Assembly (NCBI GenBank): GCA_946480055.1
Contig: CAMLID010000003.1
Span: forward strand, 57,470-121,469
Length of the DNA stretch: 64,000 nt
Source: an uncultured Lysobacter sp.
Lineage (GTDB): Bacteria; Pseudomonadota; Gammaproteobacteria; Xanthomonadales; Xanthomonadaceae
Direction of reading: 5' to 3'
Every line of letters starts with the position of its first letter. Position 1 is the first letter of the stretch. Position numbers and translations under genes: made by a program. The notes under the pieces are model-generated. The model did no database searches and had not been told where the DNA came from. It saw only the letters and a program-made list of their open reading frames with translations. Of the stretch, positions 31,679 through 40,035 are shown in pieces.

Positions 31679-33055
31679 TTACACCGACATGCCGCTACGA
31701 CGTTGCGTCTCTTGAGCCAGCTCCTGGGCCTGCGGCTGGGTCCCCTGCGACGCATCACGCTGCAGCTGATCCAACCGTTGCAAGGATTCCGTCACCGGCG
31801 TTCGCGCCGCCAGGTCGGTCCTCATATGGGCGATTACGTGCGCCGGGTCGTTGAGGCTGCCCTGCACGACGAACACGTTCTCGCCTGCAGGTGAGGTCGC
31901 ACTGGCACGGCTGAGCACGACGTGGTCGATACGATCCAGGCCGCTCTGCCTGGCCAGGCAGGCCAGACTGGCGCTCATGCAATCGGCAGCCGGACCGCCG
32001 GCCAGCCCCAGGCTGGAATTCAAGCGCTGCACGGCGTCGCGCGATTGCTGCAGCAACGGATGATCGCCCCCGACGGAAGCCCCCTGACCTAGCGGAATAC
32101 GCGGCGCGCCAGGAGGCCCCATGTGATCGGGACGGTCAAACTCTCGACGTGGGGGCGGCGGCGCAAGCTCCAACGTGGCCGCATCAAGGTCTCCGCTCTG
32201 TGGAATACCGCGGTCGCGCTGGAAATTCAGCACTGCGGCCTGCATCCCCAGGGTATAGACACCGTCGCCGTTCAAGCGCTGACCGCGCACATCGCGATAC
32301 CCAGCCTCATCAAGCACGCGTTGCACGTCTCGGACGCGATCGCCCGACTCGCCGATGCGGATAACGCCGTCGTCGTTCACCGGCAGGGCTTCGATGCCCT
32401 GCGTGCGGCGCCCCTCGTCTATCGAGAGCCGACCGCTGATGAGGTCGGCCATGTAGTTTTCGTACTGGTTGTAGTAACGCGTGTCGACTTCCATATGGAC
32501 GTGGATGCCGGCGCTGTCCGGCAGCCCTCGGTCGCTCTGGGTTCCCAAAGCTTGTCCGTAGGCAATGGTGGTCCTGGGTTGTACCGTGATCGGATTCATG
32601 TGCAGCACCCGAGCGATCAACTCACCGCCTTCGCGATCATAGATATCCACGCGCCCTTCGGCGGCATTCACGTCTCCGATGTATCCGGCCACCGGTGAAG
32701 GCACGTCGACAGCTCGTACGCCACGACCGCCGACGGGAATGCGCGAGTCCTCAAGAATGAAATCCTTTATCAACAAGACCTGATGCTCGCCCAGGCTGCG
32801 ATGCCGGTCAGTGCGCAACGTTTCGAGCTCTTGTACTTCGCCGCCGATCACCCCGTATGACCGCCCTCGGGGGTTTTCTGCACCCATCACCACGCCATCG
32901 CGGATGGTCGCCCCGCGGTTCGCGATCGGATGATGCGTTACCAAGCCTTCGAAATCGGACACCGGCCGATTGCCTGCGATCCTACTGTGGAGCTGGGATA
33001 CTCGATACGTCGGCAAGGCTTGCGCAGCCGCTTCGTCTTCCTGGTCGTTCGCCAT
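31679..33055 (-). CDS. Putative type IV secretion antibacterial effector (M23-like, PG-binding, XVIPCD)
   Basis: A 458-residue protein without a Sec signal. Residues about 115-195 resemble a lysostaphin-type M23 fold (VDVPSPVAGYIG, LHMNPITV, AYGQALGTQSDRG, HVHMEVD), 228-297 is a peptidoglycan-binding type 1 domain (IRIGESGDRVRDVQRVLDEA to DAATLEL), and 330-435 fits XVIPCD, the C-terminal signal for export by Xanthomonadaceae bacteria-killing T4SS (GLDRIDHVVLS, NVFVVQGSLNDPAHVIA), ending in a Gln-rich tail. The His expected four residues before Asp117 is Val113, although His152, His185 and His187 are present. AAGGAAGGA precedes the ATG. The putative immunity lipoprotein gene lies 45 bases upstream. 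A paralogue lies at 43576-44940. Confidence 0.85.
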   Translation of the reverse strand: MANDQEDEAAAQALPTYRVSQLHSRIAGNRPVSDFEGLVTHHPIANRGATIRDGVVMGAENPRGRSYGVIGGEVQELETLRTDRHRSLGEHQVLLIKDFILEDSRIPVGGRGVRAVDVPSPVAGYIGDVNAAEGRVDIYDREGGELIARVLHMNPITVQPRTTIAYGQALGTQSDRGLPDSAGIHVHMEVDTRYYNQYENYMADLISGRLSIDEGRRTQGIEALPVNDDGVIRIGESGDRVRDVQRVLDEAGYRDVRGQRLNGDGVYTLGMQAAVLNFQRDRGIPQSGDLDAATLELAPPPPRREFDRPDHMGPPGAPRIPLGQGASVGGDHPLLQQSRDAVQRLNSSLGLAGGPAADCMSASLACLARQSGLDRIDHVVLSRASATSPAGENVFVVQGSLNDPAHVIAHMRTDLAARTPVTESLQRLDQLQRDASQGTQPQAQELAQETQRRSGMSV

Positions 33056-33100
33056 TGTCCTTCCTTGATCTATACTTCATTGCGACGCAACGCTTAAGGC

Positions 33101-33661
33101 TTAGTCGCGCGTGTCGGTAGCGCGTTTCAGGTACCAGCAATCGTCGCGGCGTTTGAATAGATAGATGTCGATCTCGGTTTCCGTCCCGAACTGCACAAGG
33201 CGATCGCCGCCCGCAAGCGCCTCAACCTTGCGTGGATACTTGTTAGGCCAGGCGGGGCTACTCAGAGCTTCCTGCAGGAACTGGCCCTCTACGCCAATCC
33301 CGCGGTAGTCGTCCAATCTGGCAATGTAGCGATAGGCGAAATAACGGTCACGGTCGGGCTCTCGGGTCTCGATCACTGTGACGGGTGGAGCGTCGGCAGG
33401 TGCATTCTCGACCAAATACTCGGTCACACCTTCGCGTTCCAACGGCATTGTCGTGTAACGCCTGCGCACATCGTCATGATCCGCCGCAGCATAGGCTTTG
33501 AGGAACTCTTCGAAATCCTGCGATGGGCAGGGACCAGAAGCTGTCGCAGGCGCTGCATCTGCAGTTACTGCCGACGCAGATCTACTGGAAGCAGAATGGC
33601 AAGCCGCCGCGGCCAGAGCCATGGACAGTGCGATCATCGGTCGTATGCAATTCCGTTGCAT
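33101..33661 (-). CDS. Putative immunity lipoprotein for the adjacent effector
   Basis: A 186-residue predicted lipoprotein: a basic start, hydrophobic stretch and lipobox LAAAAC (Cys21), then an Ala/Ser-rich linker and a globular part with two cysteines (SGPCPSQDF and DDCWYLKR). It resembles no family I can name. Immediate upstream, same-strand position before an XVIPCD effector is the usual layout of X-T4SS immunity proteins, which sit in the periplasm and block self-intoxication by a peptidoglycan-active effector. The function is therefore inferred from context. The ATG at 33661 lacks a strong ribosome binding site; an ATG at 33637 would also leave a lipoprotein signal. Confidence 0.65.
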   Translation of the reverse strand: MQRNCIRPMIALSMALAAAACHSASSRSASAVTADAAPATASGPCPSQDFEEFLKAYAAADHDDVRRRYTTMPLEREGVTEYLVENAPADAPPVTVIETREPDRDRYFAYRYIARLDDYRGIGVEGQFLQEALSSPAWPNKYPRKVEALAGGDRLVQFGTETEIDIYLFKRRDDCWYLKRATDTRD

Positions 33662-33936
33662 GGCTCGGATAGGCCCAGAAGGCGGCCTTCAGCGACCGCG
33701 GCATCAATCTAGCCGACTGCCACGCAGCTTGTCGAAGCGCTCCGATGGCTTGGCTCATCTTTTGCGCGGTATATACACTTCCAGGATCAATGGCTACACA
33801 GAAAGCACTCCATACGGCCTGGTTCTGTTCGATTTGGAGCACTGAAACGGTGCGCCAAACCGAATGCCGCCCCGTCGTCGCCTGCCTTATGCTTCCCACG
33901 CGCGGCCACGATGGCCGCCCTCAGGGGAGCCCGCCG

Positions 33937-34821
33937 ATGAAGATCCTGCTCGCGACCGCGTTGCTGCTGCTCGCCTCGACGGCGCATGCCTGCATCAACG
34001 AGGTCGGCACCGACCGTACCGGCCGGCGCTTCGCGTCGAATTGGCATCTGGGCGAGGATCTCACGGTGTCGATGCGCAAACGCTACGATCGCGAGGACGC
34101 TTTGAAACGCGCGCCCGAAACGATCGCCGCGGCGCGCAAGCAGCCCAGCTTCGCGTCCTTGACCAATCTCGGCGTGCTGTTGATCTACCAGGGCCAGTAC
34201 CCCCTGGCGATCCGCCACTTTCTCAGCGTCGAGCGCCGCTATCCGGGCCACCATGAAACCGCGGCCAACCTGGGCACCGCGCTCGAACTGGCCGGGCAGG
34301 ACCGCGTGGCGCTGCGCTGGATCCGCCTGGGCATCCAGCGCAATGCCGACGAACACCTGCGCACGGAATGGCTGCACGCGCGCATCCTCGAAGCCAAGAT
34401 CGCCGCGGCGCGCGAGCCGGATTACTTCGCGCGGCACTCCATCGCCGGGCTGCGGTTCGAAGCCAAGCCCGTGCCCGCGCTGCCGACGGCCATGCCGGCC
34501 GGCAACGACGGCCGGCCGGTGAAACCCTGGGAGCTGGATCTGTCGCTGAGCTACCAGCTCAGGGAACGCACCCAGTTCGTCCCGGCGCCCGATCCGGTCG
34601 TGGCCAACCTGTTGTCCGACTGGGCGACTCTGAACCTAGCCGGCGGCCCGCTGGAGAACGCCGACGCGCTATACGACCTGGCCGTGGACTACGGCGCACC
34701 GCGCGACGCGTTGATGCGCGAACGCCAGGTCTACATCCGCAAGACCATCGCCCGGGCGCCGGAACGCAAAGATGTCTGGGGCGACTACAGCTGCGCCATC
34801 TGCCAGCCCAGGGAGCAATGA
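33937..34821 (+). CDS. Exported TPR-containing protein
   Basis: A 294-residue protein with a Sec signal (ILLATALLLLASTAHA, cleaved near residue 18) and a Cys directly after it. Residues about 65-165 contain two or three tetratricopeptide-like helical pairs (FASLTNLGVLLIYQGQYPLA, then HHETAANLGTALELAGQDRV). The C-terminal part (about 180-294) has no recognised motif and ends with CAICQP. The ATG at 33937 follows an AGGGGAG site. Probably a periplasmic scaffold protein; no partner gene is evident. Confidence 0.75.
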   Translation: MKILLATALLLLASTAHACINEVGTDRTGRRFASNWHLGEDLTVSMRKRYDREDALKRAPETIAAARKQPSFASLTNLGVLLIYQGQYPLAIRHFLSVERRYPGHHETAANLGTALELAGQDRVALRWIRLGIQRNADEHLRTEWLHARILEAKIAAAREPDYFARHSIAGLRFEAKPVPALPTAMPAGNDGRPVKPWELDLSLSYQLRERTQFVPAPDPVVANLLSDWATLNLAGGPLENADALYDLAVDYGAPRDALMRERQVYIRKTIARAPERKDVWGDYSCAICQPREQ

Positions 34822-34852
34822 CGGCGGCGCCCGGCCCCAGCAACGCCAGACC

Positions 34853-34881
34853 TCTGTGGGAGCGACGTCAGTCGCGATAAC
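34853..34881. repeat. Single REP unit
   Basis: CTGTGGGAGCGACGTCAGTC at 34853 onward is a lone REP half of the GTGGG subtype with the GACG variant of the stem, between the TPR gene and the acetyltransferase gene. Confidence 0.75.
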
Positions 34882-34919
34882 GAAGCCTCAGCCGCAGCGC
34901 GTGCATCGCCAAAGATTCG

Positions 34920-35753
34920 TCACCCTTCCTTGCGCTCCGCCAACCGCCGTTCGATCGCCGCGCGCACCGCCGGATCGTCCGGCACACGAATTCCGAACTC
35001 GTCGCGCAGCACCGCGATCACCGCCTCGGCATCGGGCAACTCGCGGCGCTCGCTGGGCGCGCCGCTGCGATGCAGTGCGTAGCTGCCGGCATTCAAGGTC
35101 TTGCGGATGCCCGGACCGGTGCGCGCGGCGAACAGCTGCCCCAGAAACGGCGAATCCGGGTGCGTGCATACGTACCAGTTGCCGACCACGTAGTCGATCT
35201 CGGCCGGCGGCGCCAGGTCGAACACGTACAAGCCGCGCCACTCGCCGCCGACTTCGGCGCGCAAGATGTAATCGCCGTTGTGCCGGGTCAGGTGGTAGTC
35301 CTCGTGCGCCGTGGCCTGTACCTCATCGCTGTCCAGATCCAGCGGAGCGGTCGGCACCAAGCCGCCGAAGCCGACATCGACCAGGTAGCACACGTCGTCG
35401 ATGGTCACCAACGCCATCCGATGCGTGCGTGCCGGCAACGCGTCCTCCGGCCCGCCCATCACCACGCGCCCGGTCAGGCCGCGCGCGTCGTAGCCCAGGT
35501 CCTGCAACAAAGCCAGGAATAGCCGGTTGAGTTCGTAGCAATAACCACCGCGGCCGTCCTGCAGTAGCTTGCGTTCCAGCGACGGCAGATCGACCGGCAC
35601 CGGCACGCGCAACAGCGTGGACAGGGTCTCGAACGCGAACGCCGCGGTATGGCGCTGTTGCAGCTCGCGCAATGTGTCCAAGGTGGGCGCAGGCGCCGCA
35701 GCGTAGCCGAGGCGCTTTAAGTAGGTGTCCAGGTGTTGCAATTGCGACGGCAT
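34920..35753 (-). CDS. nat: Arylamine N-acetyltransferase
   Basis: A 277-residue arylamine N-acetyltransferase, transferring acetyl from acetyl-CoA to arylamines or hydrazines through a Cys-His-Asp triad: Cys72 in GRGGYCYELN, His111 in ARTHRMALV and Asp126 in YLVDVGFGG. Other family blocks are FETLSTLLRVPVPVDL near the start and FELAP-like FDLAPPAEIDY. Length is normal. Cytoplasmic. A monocistronic gene with no clear ribosome binding site; role probably in xenobiotic handling, not a biosynthetic cluster. Confidence 0.92.
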   Translation of the reverse strand: MPSQLQHLDTYLKRLGYAAAPAPTLDTLRELQQRHTAAFAFETLSTLLRVPVPVDLPSLERKLLQDGRGGYCYELNRLFLALLQDLGYDARGLTGRVVMGGPEDALPARTHRMALVTIDDVCYLVDVGFGGLVPTAPLDLDSDEVQATAHEDYHLTRHNGDYILRAEVGGEWRGLYVFDLAPPAEIDYVVGNWYVCTHPDSPFLGQLFAARTGPGIRKTLNAGSYALHRSGAPSERRELPDAEAVIAVLRDEFGIRVPDDPAVRAAIERRLAERKEG

Positions 35754-35858
35754 GAATTGGTCTCGTTCTTCGATACGCCATCACGCTACGGCCTCAACCA
35801 CGCTTGAGGTCAAGCGCTCGGCATCACCACTGACGCAACGCAGCGGTGCGGTCGCGTT

Positions 35859-36371
35859 TCAATCCGCGCCGGCCATCTCGATCAGCTTGGCGACGGTGTT
35901 CATGTTGCGCGCCGTGCCCGTGCGCGCGGCCGGGATCACCAGCTTGGAATCGGCCATGCCGTCACCGTAGTGCACGTAGATCTCGCGCTCGCCCAGCGCG
36001 ATCTGCTCGTCGCGACGATGCCGCACCGCATCCAACGCGTCAGGCGGCGGCGGATCGTCCAGGAAGATCGCCACGACGCGATTGGGCGCCGCGCCCGCGA
36101 ACGGATTGCCGGCCAGCACCCGCGCCAGGTCCGCGCCGGAGCGCACCACCACACCGACCGGCTTGCCCGCGTACTCGGCCAGCCGCGCTTCCAGCGCCTG
36201 CTTGACCTGGGCCGCACTCTTGGTGCTGCGGAACACGACGTTGCCGCTGGCGATGTAGGTGCGCACGTCCTGGAACCCGATCGCGACGCACATCTCGCGC
36301 AGCTCGGCCATGGGAAGCTTCCCGGTGCCGCCGACATTCACGGCGCGGAGCAAGGCGATATAGGTAGGCAT
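35859..36371 (-). CDS. DUF1697 family protein
   Basis: A 170-residue DUF1697 protein with the family opening MPTYIALLRAVNVGGTGKLP and FQDVRTYIASGNVVF, followed by a charged helix and the C-terminal VHYGDGMADSKLV to ARTGTARNMNTVAKL block. Two ferredoxin-like subdomains are expected; function unknown. Family members begin exactly at this ATG (36371), so I prefer it over an in-frame GTG two codons upstream. No good ribosome binding site. Confidence 0.88.
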   Translation of the reverse strand: MPTYIALLRAVNVGGTGKLPMAELREMCVAIGFQDVRTYIASGNVVFRSTKSAAQVKQALEARLAEYAGKPVGVVVRSGADLARVLAGNPFAGAAPNRVVAIFLDDPPPPDALDAVRHRRDEQIALGEREIYVHYGDGMADSKLVIPAARTGTARNMNTVAKLIEMAGAD

Positions 36372-36471
36372 CGGCACAGCTTACGAAAATTCGCTGCGTC
36401 GGCTATGCCGAATCCATGCATTTGGCGACCTGGCACCGAAGGCCGAACGCCTTCGTGTCGAAGCAGAACGG

Positions 36472-36768
36472 TCAGTCCCCGCCCTCGCCAGCCCCGGAGC
36501 ACCCGCAGATCGAAGGGCCCTCCGCCATGCTGGACTCGTCGCCAAAGCCGTGGGAAGGAGTGTGCCGCGACAGATCGAAGCGCGACTCGCGTTTCTGCAT
36601 CGATGCGAACAGCAGGAACGTCGCTGCGCCGAATACCGGCAGCAGCCACACCAGCACGATCTGCAGCCACCGCTGCCGGCCCGACAAGGACAGGTTGCCT
36701 ATCACCGCAACCGATGCGACCAGGTTCAACGGCACGAGCGAACCGATCACCACCATCTGCCAGTCCAT
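36472..36768 (-). CDS. Small membrane protein, PLDc_N-like
   Basis: A 98-residue protein with two membrane helices (VVIGSLVPLNLVASVAVIG and WLQIVLVWLLPVFGAATFLL); the second has the LPxxG core typical of PLDc_N-type domains. A cytoplasmic tail follows, ending in a Gly/Cys-rich CGCSGAGEGGD. GGAG site before the ATG at 36768. No function can be assigned. Confidence 0.65.
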   Translation of the reverse strand: MDWQMVVIGSLVPLNLVASVAVIGNLSLSGRQRWLQIVLVWLLPVFGAATFLLFASMQKRESRFDLSRHTPSHGFGDESSMAEGPSICGCSGAGEGGD

Positions 36769-36909
36769 CGCGAACGCTCCGGATGCTGCCTGGGTGAGCG
36801 CAGTCTTCCGGGCCGGGCGACCGCCGTCAACGCGAAAACGCCGGAATCCCGCCGCTATCGCCGAAACGCAGCGGCACGAAAACTGGAACGACCCGTCCGC
36901 CTGATCCGC

Positions 36910-38043
36910 TCAGCGCGGCGGTACGTCTCCGGCCCGGATCGCGATCGGCAGCGCATAGTCCACCAGCGACACCAGCGTCTTGCCCGGCTCCTCGATCATC
37001 ACCTCGTGCGCGGAATGCTCGAACCACACCAGCCGCTTCGACGGCGCATGCAGCCGCTCGAACCATTCCGACGCCACCGCCGAGGACACGTTGTAGTCGT
37101 GGCGGCCCAGGAACAGGATCAGCGGCGCGTCCAGCTTGCGCACGTCGCTCTTGTCGATGGTCAGCACCTCGGACAATAGATACTTCATCGAATAGTCGTT
37201 GGCGGCCCAAACCGTTTTCAGGTCGGCGTCGGTGTATTCGGGAGACAGTGCGATCGCCGCGGCTTCGGCATCGCCGCCGGTGCGGTTGTGGACCATGCCG
37301 CCGTAATGATTGAGCCACTTGCGCTGCTTGAACACCGCCTCCATCGGCATCGCGGCCGTGCTCTGCGCATAAGGCGCGATCGACTCCAGGTCGGCGATGG
37401 CCTGAGCGTTGCCCTCGCGGCGCGCGCGGTCCATGCAGAACCGCCAGCCGCGCCGCTCGCTCTCCGGCGAGTTCGCCAACTGGCCGATGCCGATATAGGC
37501 GTGCAGCCACTCGGGCCGCCGCTGCGCCAGCTCCAGCCCGAGGTAGCTGCCCCAGGAATGGCCGAGCACGAAGATCTTGTCCTTGCCGTAGGTCTTGCGC
37601 AGCCAAGCCACCACTTCTTCGGCGTCGGCGATCATGCGCTCGCGGGTCATGGTCGGCGCGACCGCCTGCGGGTCGTTCTGCGCGTAGGTCTTGCCGGCGC
37701 CGCGCTGGTCCCATTGCACGACCGTGAAGTACTCCTCCCAACCGCGCTGGAAGTACCAACTGGTCGGCATCGACACCCAGCCCGGCCCGCCGTGCAGCAT
37801 CAACAGCACCGGATTGCGGCGGTCGTTGCCGCGGATGGACAGCCACTGGTCGATGCCGCCGATGCGGACCTTCTCCAGGCGCTCGACGCCTTCGTCGGTG
37901 ACCACGCGACGCATGTCGGCGATGACGCGGGTCGCTTCGGCGCGACTGCGCGGGCCGGGCGCATCGGCCGCCGCCGCAGGTCCGGCCAAACAGGCCAAAC
38001 CCAGCAACGCCGCACCCCACCACTTCATCGCCTGACTGCGCAT
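36910..38043 (-). CDS. Exported alpha/beta hydrolase, proline iminopeptidase-like (S33)
   Basis: A 377-residue hydrolase of the S33/proline iminopeptidase type: oxyanion motif LMLHGGPGWVSMP, QWDQRGAGKTYA, nucleophile elbow GHSWGS, Asp in LFLGRHDYNV and His in FEHSAHEVMIEEP. A signal peptide (MKWWGAALLGLACLAGPAAA) indicates export. I start it at the ATG at 38043 because AAGGCGA lies a suitable distance upstream; an ATG at 38076 is in frame. Probable aminopeptidase or esterase; single gene. Confidence 0.85.
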   Translation of the reverse strand: MRSQAMKWWGAALLGLACLAGPAAAADAPGPRSRAEATRVIADMRRVVTDEGVERLEKVRIGGIDQWLSIRGNDRRNPVLLMLHGGPGWVSMPTSWYFQRGWEEYFTVVQWDQRGAGKTYAQNDPQAVAPTMTRERMIADAEEVVAWLRKTYGKDKIFVLGHSWGSYLGLELAQRRPEWLHAYIGIGQLANSPESERRGWRFCMDRARREGNAQAIADLESIAPYAQSTAAMPMEAVFKQRKWLNHYGGMVHNRTGGDAEAAAIALSPEYTDADLKTVWAANDYSMKYLLSEVLTIDKSDVRKLDAPLILFLGRHDYNVSSAVASEWFERLHAPSKRLVWFEHSAHEVMIEEPGKTLVSLVDYALPIAIRAGDVPPR

Positions 38044-38139
38044 CGTTGTCGCCTTGCTACGGATCGAGGCGACCATGCTACCCGCGACCTCGCCACGGCC
38101 GCATTACCCCGAAAGTCACGGGTGGGCGCGAGTGCGCCG

Positions 38140-39111
38140 TTACTCTCGTCGCGATTGGGACCGGCGGCGCGCGGTTGACGCTTTGCGTGGCGTCAGCGCG
38201 ACCGGATCGAGCGCGCTGCGCAACTGCGGTGCCTGCGCTTCCAGGTACTGCCACAGCCGCTGCGCGACCGGCCCCTGCGGGCGGTCGCGACGTCGCGCCA
38301 CCACCAGCTCTTCGACCCGGCCAGGGAAATGACGGCCCGCGATCGACAGCAAGCGGCCGTCGCGCAGTTCGTCCTCGATCAGGAACCGCGGCATGTGTCC
38401 CCAGCCCAGGCCCTGCACGATGATTTCCTTCTTCATCAGTTGATCGCTGACCGTGCATTGCGGCGCGCCTTCGATCACGAAGTAGTCGCGCGACGGCGAA
38501 TGGCGCGCGGTGTCGCGCATCACGCACTGGGTGTGCTCGCGCATGCGCTCGGGCGTGAGTGCGCGCGGCAGCGGCGTGGGTAGCAGCCCTGCGCCGACCA
38601 CCGGCAGCATCGTCACTTTGCCCAGGTCCAGCCACTCCAGGCGCGGGTCGCTCTTGTCGACGCGGTGCAGGATCAGATCGGCGTCGCCGTCGAACAAGCG
38701 CTCCCACGGCCCGGTCACCGCTTCGAAGTGCAGGTGCAGGCGCGTACTCGGGCACTGCGCGAAGAAGCGCCCGAGCAGACCCAGCGCCTGCGGCCGTGGG
38801 CACAGGTCGCCGATCACCACGTGCAGTTCGCTCTCCTCGCCCATCGCCAATTGCGCGGCATGCGTGCGCAGGCCGTCGAACTCGCGCAGCAGCGACTGGG
38901 CGCGGCGATGGAAGGAACGGCCCGCGTCGGTCAGGCGCACGCGGTAACCGCTGCGGTCCAGCAGACTCAAATCCAGCTGACGCTCCAGCTTGGCCACCGC
39001 GGCGAACACCGCCGGGTGCGAGCGGTTCAGCGCCGTGGCCGCGGCCTGGAAACCGCCGGCCTGGACCACGGCGTCGAAGCATTGCAGGTCGTGCAGGGTG
39101 AACTCGGCCAT
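38140..39111 (-). CDS. LysR family transcriptional regulator
   Basis: A 323-residue LysR-type regulator: LHDLQCFDAVVQAGGFQAAA, then RSHPAVFAAVAKLERQLDLS form the helix-turn-helix, and SELHVVIGDLCPRPQALGLL begins the effector domain. The C-terminal 20 residues are basic (TARRRSQSRRE). Divergent from the enol-lactonase-like gene with a dyad in the shared promoter, so it is the likely regulator of that gene. Confidence 0.86.
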   Translation of the reverse strand: MAEFTLHDLQCFDAVVQAGGFQAAATALNRSHPAVFAAVAKLERQLDLSLLDRSGYRVRLTDAGRSFHRRAQSLLREFDGLRTHAAQLAMGEESELHVVIGDLCPRPQALGLLGRFFAQCPSTRLHLHFEAVTGPWERLFDGDADLILHRVDKSDPRLEWLDLGKVTMLPVVGAGLLPTPLPRALTPERMREHTQCVMRDTARHSPSRDYFVIEGAPQCTVSDQLMKKEIIVQGLGWGHMPRFLIEDELRDGRLLSIAGRHFPGRVEELVVARRRDRPQGPVAQRLWQYLEAQAPQLRSALDPVALTPRKASTARRRSQSRRE

Positions 39112-39124
39112 GTCTGCTTTTCTG

Positions 39125-39146
39125 ACAAAGACTGTGCGAACTTTGT
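39125..39146. promoter_or_regulatory. Dyad in divergent LysR/hydrolase promoter
   Basis: ACAAAG (39125-39130) and CTTTGT (39141-39146) form a perfect 6-bp inverted repeat with a 10-base spacer, 13 bases upstream of the LysR start, in position for autoregulation. Confidence 0.5.
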
Positions 39147-39222
39147 TATATCAAGCCGGATCGTCCCTCACTAGCCTGCTCTCCACGGCGAACCCCGCCG
39201 TGACCCCACGAGAGCCACGACC

Positions 39223-40020
39223 ATGAGCGACACCCAGTTCCTCAACGCCGGCGACGGCACCCGCATCGCCTACCGCCTCGACGGCGATGCCGCACTGCCC
39301 GTGCTGGTCCTGTCCAACTCCATCGGCACCACCCTGCACATGTGGGACGCCGAAGTCCCGGCGCTGTCCCGGCACTTTCGCGTGCTGCGCTACGACACCC
39401 GCGGCCACGGCGGCTCCGGTGTTCCCGTCGGCGCTTATTCGCTGGACCGCCTGGGCCGCGACGTGCTCGAGCTGATGGACGCGCTGCAGATCGAACGCGC
39501 CCATTTCCTCGGCCTGTCGTTGGGCGGTTTCATCGGCCAATGGCTGGGCGTGCATGCGCCCGAACGCATCGACCGCCTGATCCTCAGCAACACCTCGTCC
39601 TACCTGGGTCCGGCCCCGCAGTGGGACGAGCGCATCGCCGCGGTGCTGCAGGCGCCGGACATGCGCGATACCGCCGAGATGTTCCTGTCCAACTGGTTCC
39701 CTCAGCGCATGCTCGCTGCCAACCCGCCCATCGTCGAGAAGTTCCGCGCCATGCTTCTGAACACCGATCGCCAGGGTTTGGCCGGCTCGTATGCCGCCGT
39801 GCGCGACGCCGACCTGCGCCGCCCGATCGCCGTGATCCCCAACCCCACCCTGGTGATCGCCGGCCAGTACGACCCGGTGACCGCGGCCAGCCACGGCGAG
39901 CTGATCGCCGCGACGATTCCGGGTGCGAAGCTGGTGACGCTGCCGGCGGTGCATCTGGCCAACGTGGAGTTTCACGAGGAGTTCGTGGCGGAAGCGTTGA
40001 ACTTCCTGTTCGCAAGCTGA
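39223..40020 (+). CDS. Alpha/beta hydrolase, 3-oxoadipate enol-lactonase-like
   Basis: A 265-residue hydrolase close to PcaD, which opens 3-oxoadipate enol-lactone in protocatechuate degradation. Seen: LVLSNSIGTTLHMWDAEVPA (a PcaD signature), RYDTRGHGGS, nucleophile Ser99 in GLSLGG, Asp in AGQYDPVT and His in AVHLANVEFHEEF. The typical length and start support it. No other protocatechuate gene is nearby, so the substrate is uncertain. Divergent from a LysR regulator. GAGAG site upstream. Confidence 0.8.
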   Translation: MSDTQFLNAGDGTRIAYRLDGDAALPVLVLSNSIGTTLHMWDAEVPALSRHFRVLRYDTRGHGGSGVPVGAYSLDRLGRDVLELMDALQIERAHFLGLSLGGFIGQWLGVHAPERIDRLILSNTSSYLGPAPQWDERIAAVLQAPDMRDTAEMFLSNWFPQRMLAANPPIVEKFRAMLLNTDRQGLAGSYAAVRDADLRRPIAVIPNPTLVIAGQYDPVTAASHGELIAATIPGAKLVTLPAVHLANVEFHEEFVAEALNFLFAS

Positions 40021-40035
40021 GCCGCTCGACCGGCG

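Noticed and set aside
36472..36768. Phospholipase D activity for the PLDc_N-like protein
   Set aside because: Only the membrane part is present; no HKD motif exists.
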